Assembly: GCA_041576815.1 (NCBI GenBank)
Contig: JBFGKE010000011.1
Location: 1 to 64,000, forward strand
Direction of reading: 5' to 3'
Length of the DNA stretch: 64,000 bases
Source: SG8-38 sp041576815
GTDB lineage: Bacteria; Myxococcota_A; Polyangia; Polyangiales; Houyiibacteriaceae
The first letter of the stretch is position 1, and each line of letters opens with the position of its first letter. Shown here piece by piece: positions 46,179-54,183 of the stretch. A model generated the notes under the pieces. It ran no database searches. It was not told the origin of the DNA and saw only the letters and a list, made by a program, of their open reading frames with translations. The translations under genes were made by a program, and so were the position numbers.

Positions 46179-47194
46179 TCGGATTCGCCCTTTTCGTGAT
46201 GGCCGCCGAACTGCTTGCGCATCGCCGACAGCACCCGGTTTGCAAACTCGCTGCGACCTCGAGAATCGAAGCGGCTGAAGAGCGCGGCCGACAGCACGGA
46301 TGCGGGCACGCCCTGCTCGACCGCGGTCTGCACCGTCCATCGTCCCTCGCCCGAATCCGAGACGCGCCCTTCGAAGCCGTCGAGCCCCGGGTCTTCGACG
46401 AACGCGGCCGCCGTGAGGTCGAGCAACCACGATGCAACGACGCTGCCGCGCCGCCACACCTCCGTGATGGCCGGAACGTCGAGCTCGTAGCGAAGATGCT
46501 CCGGGTGCCTAAGCGGGGCGGTCTCCGCATCGCTCGAACGCGCGTCGAGCCCGACCGATGCATGCTCGAGTATGTTCAACCCTTCGGCATACGCCGCCAT
46601 CATCCCATACTCGATCCCGTTGTGGACCATCTTGACGAAGTGTCCGGCGCCGCTCGGACCGCAGTGAAGATACCCGTGCTCTGCCGCAGTGGGCTGGCCG
46701 TCCCGACCGGGCGTTCGTGATGCAGCATCGACGCCGGGCGCCAACGTCTCGAAGATCGGCGCGAGGCGCTCGACCGGTGGCGCGTTGCCGCCGATCATCA
46801 GGCAAAACCCACGCTCGAGCCCGAACACTCCACCGCTGGTGCCGACGTCGATCAAATCGATGCCATCCTCCGCAAGCGCGGCCGAGCGCACCAAATCGTC
46901 TTGGTAAAACGAGTTGCCTCCATCGATGATCGCATCGCCCGGATCGAGATGGGCGGCGAGCTCGTCGATGACCTGCCCCGCGATCCCCGCGGGGACCATC
47001 ACCCAAACCGCCCTCGGCGAATCGAGCTGCGCAACCAAGTCGGCGATGCTTTCCGCACCCACCGCGCCCTCCATTGCCAGTGCCTGCACCGAGGACGCAT
47101 CGACGTCATGGACGACCGCTCGGTGACCGCCTCGGAGCAGTCGTCGCACCAGGTTGGCCCCCATTCGGCCGAGCCCGATCATTCCCAAGTCCAT
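46175..47194 (-). CDS. gnd: 6-phosphogluconate dehydrogenase, short NAD-type
   Basis: Third pathway step, giving ribulose 5-phosphate. The 339-residue product is the short form, well under the 470 of E. coli Gnd. It has GLGRMGANLVRRLLRGGH, IIDGGNSFYQDD, the catalytic region GPSGAGHFVKMVHNGIEYG and EGLNIL. After the second beta strand comes VVHDVDASSV: an acidic residue, not the arginine of NADP-type enzymes, so NAD preference is likely (inferred). It is transcribed before zwf and pgl. Confidence 0.95.
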   Translation of the reverse strand: MDLGMIGLGRMGANLVRRLLRGGHRAVVHDVDASSVQALAMEGAVGAESIADLVAQLDSPRAVWVMVPAGIAGQVIDELAAHLDPGDAIIDGGNSFYQDDLVRSAALAEDGIDLIDVGTSGGVFGLERGFCLMIGGNAPPVERLAPIFETLAPGVDAASRTPGRDGQPTAAEHGYLHCGPSGAGHFVKMVHNGIEYGMMAAYAEGLNILEHASVGLDARSSDAETAPLRHPEHLRYELDVPAITEVWRRGSVVASWLLDLTAAAFVEDPGLDGFEGRVSDSGEGRWTVQTAVEQGVPASVLSAALFSRFDSRGRSEFANRVLSAMRKQFGGHHEKGESE

Positions 47195-47215
47195 CTCGTG
47201 ACCCTTCCTTACCGC

Positions 47216-48502
47216 TCAGGCTGCGAACAAGTTACGGAGCGCTTCGTAGACGTCCGGATGATTCGCGATGCGGATGTGGTCCATTCCCGGAAAGACCTCA
47301 CCGCCCGAAAAATGAATGCGACGCGCGGGCTCGGGCGCTTCCCCGGATGCGCTTGGAAGGCGGACCATCAGATCGCCGAGAAGCTGCCCGAGCGGATGTG
47401 CCGGATCACGCGAGATAATCGCGGCCAGGAAATAGTACCCGACGCCCTCCACCAGAGGCACGTTTCGACGCGCGTCCGCGAACACGCGGTCCGGGTCTTT
47501 GCCCGCCCACTCTTCGTCGACCGTGTATCCGTAGCGAAGATCCTTGACCCCAGCGCTGCGCGCATCGAGCAGCTCGGCGGGAACCTGCGCGCCAGCGGCT
47601 TCGACGCGCCGAAGCACGCCGGTGAGCACGTGCACCGCTTTTTCGAGCGGGGCGCCGAGGTGCGGCGACCCGAGGCAAGCCACGTGCCTGAGCCTGTCGA
47701 CCCACGGTTCGCCGTGCTCGCTTGCGTAATGCGCACCGCTTCGTACGACGAGCCCGCCCATGCTGTGCCCGATGAGGGCGACTTCCTCTACGGGCATGGG
47801 ATACGCCTCCACGAAACGCGCCAGCAGCTCCGCAAGCGCACGGCCGTTTTCGGAGATGTGCCGGCCGGTGTTGTACCGGAGGTAAACCGGCGTGAACCCG
47901 AGGTCTTGCTCCAAGCGCGTGCCGAAGGTCACGCCGGGATCGCCGTAGTGCGCCTCGGAAGACAGGCTCCAAAGCCACTCGGTGGCGGCGAGGCTGTGGA
48001 CGAAGACACAGACCTTGGGGGTGGCGTTCGGAAAAGCAGCGCCGAGCGACTCACACGTGATGGGTATTGCGCGTCCTTCGTGCCGAAGCGTCATCCCGAG
48101 CTCGAGGCGGCTCTTTCGGCGAATCAAGTGATCGCCCCAGAAGCCGTTGATCGATGCCTGAAGCTGGTCGGCGTACCAGCTCCACGTCCCCGCCGCGTCG
48201 GAGCGAATGGGCGTGTGCGGCCCGGGGGCTTCGGGGTCCGGCAGCTGCGTCTCCGCGGCGTCGGCCACCCTGTCGACCGTGAATCGCGTGAGATCGTTGA
48301 CCACGCGAATCGATTCGAAGACGCCGCTCGAAATCGCCGTCTGAATGCCGGTGACGACGCGCGCGGTGCTCCTCGCGGGCTCTACGGGTGCAAATCGGCG
48401 CACCGTTCGCTCGACGACCGCGTCGTGCGTGCGCTCGACTAGATTGGTCGTTTCCTCGACCACGTCGAATACCAGATCGATGAATCCTCGCGCGCGCTGC
48501 AT
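47216..48502 (-). CDS. Alpha/beta hydrolase, lipase-like
   Basis: 428 residues. The N-terminal 150 are helical with no known domain (MQRARGFIDLVFDVVEETTNLVERTHDAVVE), reminiscent of phasin-like helices only by eye. The C-terminal hydrolase has VCVFVHSLAATEWLW as oxyanion region, the nucleophile elbow LIGHSMGGLVVRSG, SPHLGAPLEKAVH and a late FPGMDHIRIANH. No signal peptide is seen. It could be an intracellular lipase or polyester-degrading enzyme. It lies 21 bases before gnd. Confidence 0.8.
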   Translation of the reverse strand: MQRARGFIDLVFDVVEETTNLVERTHDAVVERTVRRFAPVEPARSTARVVTGIQTAISSGVFESIRVVNDLTRFTVDRVADAAETQLPDPEAPGPHTPIRSDAAGTWSWYADQLQASINGFWGDHLIRRKSRLELGMTLRHEGRAIPITCESLGAAFPNATPKVCVFVHSLAATEWLWSLSSEAHYGDPGVTFGTRLEQDLGFTPVYLRYNTGRHISENGRALAELLARFVEAYPMPVEEVALIGHSMGGLVVRSGAHYASEHGEPWVDRLRHVACLGSPHLGAPLEKAVHVLTGVLRRVEAAGAQVPAELLDARSAGVKDLRYGYTVDEEWAGKDPDRVFADARRNVPLVEGVGYYFLAAIISRDPAHPLGQLLGDLMVRLPSASGEAPEPARRIHFSGGEVFPGMDHIRIANHPDVYEALRNLFAA

Positions 48503-48576
48503 ATCGCCGTTTGCTGCTTCGCCACGGACCGTAGCAGAGCTTGCCGGCAAAGGCTTGACGCAGTATGCCGACGGCC

Positions 48577-49281
48577 ATGCGACGACATCTCCTAGTCGCT
48601 TCGACGTTGCTGGCGCTGCTTTGTACGGCGGGCTGTCGAAGCAGAGGCCCGGCCCCGAAAGAGGGAAACCCCTCGACCGCGCCGGCCGCCGTCGGCTCGA
48701 CCGAAACCGGCGGCGCACATCCTGGACCTTCGCAGGATCCCCATGCCGGCGTCGCCCTGCCCGGAGGGCCGCCCAGTGGATCCGCATCGTCGGGGCAGCC
48801 CGACGACGAAGGCATGATCGACGTAGGTGCCATCGCCTTCGCGCTGCCCGACCCGTGGCAAGCCGAGGCCCCGAGCTCCGCCATGCGCCGCGCACAGCTC
48901 GTGGCACCCGGCTCGGCAGGCCCGGCCGAGCTCGTCGTCTATTACTTCGGCGAGCAGGGCGCGGGGGCCGCCAACGCCAACATCGACCGCTGGGTCGGCC
49001 AGTTCACGCAGCCCGACGGCTCGCCCGTCACCGATGCCGAGCAGACCAGGATGCAGGTGTCGGGCTTCGACGTCCTGAAGGTAGATGTCCGGGGTCAGTA
49101 CGCCGGCGGCATGGGTCCGCCAGGCCAAGCGCACGCCGCCAAGCCTGGTCAGCGTTTGCTGGCCGCGATCGTGAGCACCGATAGCGGCCCGTACTACTTC
49201 AAGTTCCTCGGACCGGCCGCAACTGTCACAGAGCACGCCAAGGCCTTCGATGGGCTCCTCGAGTCGGTTCGGGCGCGGTAG
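48577..49281 (+). CDS. Lipoprotein of unknown function
   Basis: Product of 234 residues from this ATG; another ATG lies 12 bases upstream. The signal sequence MRRHLLVASTLLALLCTAGC ends in a good lipobox. A Gly/Pro/Ser-rich linker of about 60 residues follows. The C-terminal domain (VGAIAFALPDPWQAEAPSSAMRRAQLVAPG...AELVVYYFGEQG) looks like a compact beta-rich domain without a recognised name. It is divergent from the lipase and is followed by a PlsC-type gene. Confidence 0.75.
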   Translation: MRRHLLVASTLLALLCTAGCRSRGPAPKEGNPSTAPAAVGSTETGGAHPGPSQDPHAGVALPGGPPSGSASSGQPDDEGMIDVGAIAFALPDPWQAEAPSSAMRRAQLVAPGSAGPAELVVYYFGEQGAGAANANIDRWVGQFTQPDGSPVTDAEQTRMQVSGFDVLKVDVRGQYAGGMGPPGQAHAAKPGQRLLAAIVSTDSGPYYFKFLGPAATVTEHAKAFDGLLESVRAR

Positions 49282-49329
49282 CCGCCGGCTTTCACTTCCG
49301 TCACTTGTTGCTAGATTCCCGGGCGAGTG

Positions 49330-50391
49330 ATGGCGGAAGCTCGCGAACAACGAAGCATCGTGCGACCAACCGACCTGCGCCGCCGCTCGCGGTGGGTTCA
49401 GGCGCTTGCCTTTTCCCACTCGACGTCGGTCTCCCCGGCCTGGCGACGGGTGATGACCGTCTCAGCGTACGTGTTGATGTGGGTGGCGACCACCGCGCTC
49501 GCGCCGCTGTGGATTCCGGTAGCGTTCGTCATCGGGGTCTTCCGGCGCCGCTCGTTCATCATCCTGCGTCTGCTGATGTTCCTGTGGGTCTATCTCACCA
49601 TCGAGCTCATGGGGCTCTGCGCGGCAGCGGCGATCTACCTCGTCACGCCGCGGAGCGCCGAGCGGAGGGAGGATCTGTTTTTTCGCCTCGAGTGCTGGTG
49701 GGGAAGCGCTCTTTTCCGCTGGATCTCTCGGTTCCTCTCGCTGTCGAGCACGATCGAGGGCAGTGAGCACATCCTGCCGGGGCACGTTCTGGTGTTCATC
49801 CGGCACGCGAGCATCATCGATACGGCCGTGCCAGTCGCGTTTCTGTCGAACGCCAAAGGGCTCCGTCTTCGCTACGTCTTCAAGCGCGAGCTGCTCGTCG
49901 ATCCGTGCATCGACGTCGCGGGGCACGCTTCGCCGAACTACTTCATCGACCGCGGCGGCAGCGCCCGCGAAGAGCTTGCCGGCATCCGAGCGCTCGCGGA
50001 AAACCTCGGCGATCAGGGGGTGCTTCTCTATCCAGAGGGCACGCGGTTCACCGAGCGAAAAAAGCAAATCGCGCTCCAACGGCTCACGAGGACGCACCCC
50101 GAGCTCGTGCCGATTGCCGAGTCGTTCAACCATTGCCTTCCCCCCAAACCCGGCGGCGCACTGACTCTGCTCGACGCCGCACCGGACGCCGACGTGCTGA
50201 TCGTCGCGCACCGCGGTCTCGAGGGTTTGGCGGAGGTCACCGACCTGCTCAGCGGCGAGGTCGTCGGTAAAGAGGTGCAGGTGCGCGTCTGGCGCGTGCC
50301 GGCCGCCGACATCCCGCAAGGTGAAGCACGCAGGCGCTGGCTCTTCGACTGGTGGAAGCGCGTCGACGACTTCGTCGCGGGCAAGGCGTAG
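49330..50391 (+). CDS. PlsC-type lysophospholipid acyltransferase, membrane
   Basis: 353 residues. Two or three hydrophobic segments at the N-terminus (VLMWVATTALAPLWIPVAFVI, FLWVYLTIELMGLCAAAAIYL) precede an acyltransferase domain. It has the catalytic HASIID (HX4D form), YVFKRELLVDP, FIDRGG and YPEGTRFT. This is the four-block LPLAT pattern. It could acylate lysophosphatidate or another lipid. A GTG lies 3 bases upstream and might also serve. It ends 5 bases from a convergent gene. Confidence 0.85.
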   Translation: MAEAREQRSIVRPTDLRRRSRWVQALAFSHSTSVSPAWRRVMTVSAYVLMWVATTALAPLWIPVAFVIGVFRRRSFIILRLLMFLWVYLTIELMGLCAAAAIYLVTPRSAERREDLFFRLECWWGSALFRWISRFLSLSSTIEGSEHILPGHVLVFIRHASIIDTAVPVAFLSNAKGLRLRYVFKRELLVDPCIDVAGHASPNYFIDRGGSAREELAGIRALAENLGDQGVLLYPEGTRFTERKKQIALQRLTRTHPELVPIAESFNHCLPPKPGGALTLLDAAPDADVLIVAHRGLEGLAEVTDLLSGEVVGKEVQVRVWRVPAADIPQGEARRRWLFDWWKRVDDFVAGKA

Positions 50392-50395
50392 CGCG

Positions 50396-51895
50396 CTACC
50401 TCCGACGACGTCGCCGGCGTGCCTTGGGCTTGGGCGACGGAGCGCCGAGATAGCGGCCGTCGGCCAGCCCGTATTCGTCCAAGATGCGCTCCTCGGCCTG
50501 TCGGGCGGCGCGGAGGTCGAGGGTGATCAAGTGACCGTCCTCCATCACGACGCGGAGCCAGCGTCCCTCGGCGGCATCGATGAGCTCGGCGAGGTGCTTC
50601 AAATCTCGCGGGGCGACGCCGTTCACGCGTCGCACGATCTCGTCTTCCCAACTCTGGTAGCCGCGATTGACCGGGTCTGGCAACACCCGCTGCATCAGGA
50701 TCACCTCGCGGCGCTCTTTCGTGACCCCGTAGTTCCACGCCGCGCTGACTAGGTGCGGCGGCGGCTCGTCGAAGTAGTCGAAGTAGTCGGCGCTGAGTGG
50801 TTGAAAGACGAGCCCTCCAAAAACCAGAAAACGTGGCCTTTCGGTGGTGCGCCGACCGGGCACGAGCGGGGTGTGGGGCTCGAGCGGAATCGTTTTCGTG
50901 AGGGCACGGCCGTCGCGCAAAATCGACAGGCGGACGCGATCGCCGATTTGGCGGCTGAGATACACCATCGAGTAGTGCACGCGACCGACGTCGGGCCAGG
51001 CGATCGTGAGGTCGTTGGCGATGGCGCGCCCCTCGATGGCGAGGAGCACGTCTCTCGGCCGAAGGACGCCGTGCGAAGGCCCGCCAAAGTCGACCCGGAG
51101 CACGAGCGCACCGGTTTGCCCGGGAGCCATGCCGGCGGCGAGACGTTGGGCGTCGCTTTCCATGTCTTGAAGATGGATGCCCAGCCGTGGAAAGCCGTCG
51201 TACCGCCCGTCCTCCACGTCTTCCAAGAAGTGGCGGACGACCGGCGCCGGAATCATGTAGCCGACGTTCTCGGCTTGCTCGAGGGTTTGCATCGCGATTC
51301 CGACGACGCGACCGTCGCCGATCACCGGTCCGCCGCTGTTGCCGGCATTGATCGCGGCGTCGATCTGCGTCGACAACAGATGTCGCCCCGACTGCGCGTA
51401 GGAATCGACCTCGATGCGAGAGACGATCCCCGACGTGATCGAGAGCGTGCGACCACCTTCGGGAAAGCCCCACACCTGCACCGCTTGCTGAAGCCTCGGC
51501 ATGTCTCCGAGGCGCAGAGGCTGCACGCCTCGAAAAAAGCGGGGATCGTCGACCTCGACCAGGGCGAGGTCGGCGTCGTGACTGATGAAGGTCACGCGCG
51601 CGGGGAATTTCTCGCTCGCGTCGGCCCGCTTGATTTCGATGCCGACCGCGTTCTCGACGACGTGTGCGTTGGTCAGGATGCGATTGCCCTCGACGATGAC
51701 GCCCGAGCCGCCGTAGAGGGATGCGCCCTCGGTCTGCCACGGCAAGGCGAGGTCGGGCGGATCGGCATACACGAAGAGCTGAACGACACTCCCGGTAATC
51801 GACGGCCCGTCCGCGCGGGCTCTCGGCGAATCCACGCCCGCACCCGCCGCCAGCATGACTAGCACGGCAGCGAGAGCGAGTGGTGAGCGTTTCAT
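50396..51895 (-). CDS. HtrA/Do-like serine protease with PDZ domains
   Basis: 499 residues, exported (MKRSPLALAAVLVMLAAGAGV). The trypsin-like domain has the full triad: His78 in TNAHVVE, Asp109 in SHDADLAL and Ser187 in AGNSGGPVIG. Two PDZ-like regions follow (GVLRPRDVLLAIEGRAI; ...DEIVRRVNGVAPRDL). The chain ends in a run of seven arginines, unusual for the family. Its ATG is 4 bases after the stop of the Asp/Cys-repeat lipoprotein gene, so they form a two-gene operon. A quality-control or processing role in the periplasm is expected. Confidence 0.9.
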   Translation of the reverse strand: MKRSPLALAAVLVMLAAGAGVDSPRARADGPSITGSVVQLFVYADPPDLALPWQTEGASLYGGSGVIVEGNRILTNAHVVENAVGIEIKRADASEKFPARVTFISHDADLALVEVDDPRFFRGVQPLRLGDMPRLQQAVQVWGFPEGGRTLSITSGIVSRIEVDSYAQSGRHLLSTQIDAAINAGNSGGPVIGDGRVVGIAMQTLEQAENVGYMIPAPVVRHFLEDVEDGRYDGFPRLGIHLQDMESDAQRLAAGMAPGQTGALVLRVDFGGPSHGVLRPRDVLLAIEGRAIANDLTIAWPDVGRVHYSMVYLSRQIGDRVRLSILRDGRALTKTIPLEPHTPLVPGRRTTERPRFLVFGGLVFQPLSADYFDYFDEPPPHLVSAAWNYGVTKERREVILMQRVLPDPVNRGYQSWEDEIVRRVNGVAPRDLKHLAELIDAAEGRWLRVVMEDGHLITLDLRAARQAEERILDEYGLADGRYLGAPSPKPKARRRRRRR

Positions 51896-51899
51896 CCCG

Positions 51900-53051
51900 T
51901 CAGATGTCCTCACGGGTATCGCGCTCGGACACGCACTGTGGGTCATCTGGAAAGTCGATGAAGGTGTCGAGGTCGTTGTCGCGACCGTCGCTGCAACCAG
52001 GATTCGGGAACTCTCGAATGTCATCGGCGTTCGAGCAACCGAAATCCGCAGCGTCGATGAGTCCGTCGCCATCGTTGTCGACGCCGTCGCGGCACTCGGG
52101 CGTCGTGTCGGACTCGTCCCCGTCGAAGGGGCTGTTGCATCCGAGATCCTGGCCGTAGTCGATCAGGCCATCGCCGTCGTTGTCGACGCCGTCTTGGCAG
52201 GCGATGTCCGGGAACTCGCGCGGATCGTTGACGTTCCCGCAGCCGAGGTCGTCGGGGAAGTCGATGTCGCCATCGCCGTCATTGTCGATACCGTCGAAGC
52301 ACTCGACGGTGCCCCCGGCGAACTCGTCCCCATCGAGCGGGCTCGAGCAGTTCGGGTCTTCACCGTAGTCCATCAATCCATCGCCGTTGTTGTCGATGCC
52401 GTCCTGGCACTGGATCTTGGGGAACTCCCGCGTGTCGTTGCTGTTGGCGCAGCCGAGGTCGTCCGGGAAATCGACGTTGCCATCGCCGTCGTTGTCGATG
52501 CCGTCGCTACACTCCGCAAGCGCGTCTTCTTCGTCGCCATCGAGCGCGCTGATGCACCCGAAATCCTCTCCGTAGTCGATCAACCCGTCGCCGTCGTTGT
52601 CGATGCCGTCGCCGCACGCCAGGTCGGGAAACTCGAACGCGTCGGTACCACCCACGCAGCCCGGGTCGTCGGGGAAATCGGTCTGACCGTCACCGTCGTT
52701 GTCGACGCCATCCGAGCACTCGGGCGGCGTGTCGACCTCGCTTCCGTCGCCGGGGCTTCCGCACCCGAAGTCGGCGCCATAGTCAACGAGGCCGTCATCG
52801 TCGTTGTCGACCCCGTCGCTGCAGGCTGGCTCGCTTTCCTCGGACGCGCCGAAGGGATTCGCAAAGCATCCCGGATCGACCAGATCGACGAAGCCGTCGC
52901 CGTCGTTGTCGATCCCGTCGGAGCAGGCGAGCTCGGCGGGGTCGAAGGCCGTGGTGTTGTTGATGGTGTCGTCGCAGCCGAACGCTGCAAAAAAGCAAGC
53001 AAACAGGACGATGCGGTTCCAATCGCCCGAGCGGATTGATGTGCAAAGCAT
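51900..53051 (-). CDS. Lipoprotein-like protein with ten DGIDNDGDG repeats
   Basis: 383 residues. A signal (VLFACFFAAFGC) ends in a weak lipobox with Asp next to the Cys. The rest is ten units of 32-39 residues. Each starts C-x-DG-(I/V)-DNDGDG and closes with a second Cys about 20 residues on. Two flavours alternate (DYGEDFGC and DFPDDPGC). The DxDxDG spacing matches calcium-binding loops of thrombospondin type 3/EF-hand style, and the Cys pair probably forms a disulfide per unit. AGGGGG precedes the ATG. It is the first gene of an operon with the HtrA-like protease. The function is unknown. Confidence 0.85.
   Translation of the reverse strand: MLCTSIRSGDWNRIVLFACFFAAFGCDDTINNTTAFDPAELACSDGIDNDGDGFVDLVDPGCFANPFGASEESEPACSDGVDNDDDGLVDYGADFGCGSPGDGSEVDTPPECSDGVDNDGDGQTDFPDDPGCVGGTDAFEFPDLACGDGIDNDGDGLIDYGEDFGCISALDGDEEDALAECSDGIDNDGDGNVDFPDDLGCANSNDTREFPKIQCQDGIDNNGDGLMDYGEDPNCSSPLDGDEFAGGTVECFDGIDNDGDGDIDFPDDLGCGNVNDPREFPDIACQDGVDNDGDGLIDYGQDLGCNSPFDGDESDTTPECRDGVDNDGDGLIDAADFGCSNADDIREFPNPGCSDGRDNDLDTFIDFPDDPQCVSERDTREDI
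51915..52930. repeat. Tandem coding repeat, about 100-117 bases per unit
   Basis: The DNA counterpart of the ten Cys/Asp repeats. The block GTCGTTGTCGATGCCGTC (plus strand) and close variants recur once per unit. This makes the region prone to slippage or recombination, and the opposite strand stays open over a long stretch. Confidence 0.8.
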
Positions 53052-53124
53052 GGTGCCCCCTGAGTCGTCAGCGTACCATGGTCGAAGCGTGCGCTCGTAG
53101 TCTTCGGCGACCACCCCGTGGTAC

Positions 53125-54183
53125 ATGGGCGTCATGAGAGTCGATACGTTTTGCGCAGAAACCAATTGGGCGGCGCTCGCAGAGGCGGCGCGCGCGGCCG
53201 AAGCCCAGGGCTTCGATGGGTTCGCGGTGCCGGAGATCACGGGCGACCCGCTGATTCACGCGGCCATGGCGGCCCACGCGACCGAGCGGATTCAGGCGCG
53301 CACTGCGATAGCGGTGGCGTTTCCGCGAAGCCCGATGGTGCTGGCGGGCCAGGCGTGGTCGATCCAGGTGAACTCCGGGGGCCGCTTTGCGCTCGGCCTC
53401 GGCACGCAGGTCAAGGGGCACAACGAGCGACGCTTCAGCACGCCGTGGAAGGCGCCGCGCAGTCGAATGATCGAGTACGTGAAATCGCTTCGCGCGATCT
53501 GGCGGTGCTGGGAGCTGGGCGCACGGCTCGACTACCAGGGTGAGCACTACCAGTTCACGCTGATGACGCCCGAGTTCGCGCCGCCGAAGTCGAACCTGCC
53601 GATGGTGCCGGTGTATCTCGCCGCGGTGCGGCCTCGCATGATCGAATCGGCTGCCGGCATCGCAGACGGCCTCCGGCTGCACGGGTTCTGTACCAAGAAG
53701 TATTTGACCGAGGTGGTGTGGCCGGCGATCGAGCGCGGCCTACGAGCCGCCGGGCGACCGCGAAGCGAGCTCGACGTCTGTGGCGGTGGCTTCATCATGA
53801 CCGGACCTGACGAGGCGACGGTCGCGAAGAATCGCGAATTCGTAAGGTATCGAATCGCATTCTATGGCTCGACGCGGACGTACCTCCCGGTGATGTCGCT
53901 TCACGGCTGGGACGACCTGGCAGCGAAGCTCCACCATATGTCGAAGACGGGGCAGTGGAAGCAGATGGCGGCCGAAGTACCGGATGACGTCGTCGATGAA
54001 TTTGGCGTGAGCGCGACGTACGAGCAGCTCCCTGCCGCCATCGAAGAACGATTTGGCGGGGTGTCTGACACGGTGGAGCTCGGGTTCGAAGGCGGAACGG
54101 ACCTCGACCTCACGCGCGACTTGCTCGCGCGAGTGCAGCGCATCGAAAGCCGGTTCGAGGCGCCTGCAAACCACTACGCTTGA
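53125..54183 (+). CDS. LLM-class (luciferase-like) F420-type oxidoreductase
   Basis: 352-residue TIM-barrel flavin/F420 protein. Features include AEAQGFDGFAVPEITGDPLIH, RIQARTAIAVAFPRSPMVLA, GGRFALGLGTQVKGHNERRF and PVYLAAVRPRMIESAAGIADGL. These fit the F420-dependent branch (TIGR03617-like as I recall) better than FMN luciferases. No F420 synthesis genes are in the window, so cofactor use is inferred. A second ATG lies 9 bases downstream. It is divergent from the repeat lipoprotein and overlaps the 3' end of the met gene by 10 bases. Confidence 0.88.
   Translation: MGVMRVDTFCAETNWAALAEAARAAEAQGFDGFAVPEITGDPLIHAAMAAHATERIQARTAIAVAFPRSPMVLAGQAWSIQVNSGGRFALGLGTQVKGHNERRFSTPWKAPRSRMIEYVKSLRAIWRCWELGARLDYQGEHYQFTLMTPEFAPPKSNLPMVPVYLAAVRPRMIESAAGIADGLRLHGFCTKKYLTEVVWPAIERGLRAAGRPRSELDVCGGGFIMTGPDEATVAKNREFVRYRIAFYGSTRTYLPVMSLHGWDDLAAKLHHMSKTGQWKQMAAEVPDDVVDEFGVSATYEQLPAAIEERFGGVSDTVELGFEGGTDLDLTRDLLARVQRIESRFEAPANHYA

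Noticed and set aside
51855..53039. 394-codon plus-strand frame opposite the repeat lipoprotein
   Set aside because: It is the complement of the DGIDNDGDG repeats, giving Val/Ala/Asp-rich repeats. It has no family match or ribosome site, and the minus-strand reading has a signal peptide and ordered Cys/Asp units.
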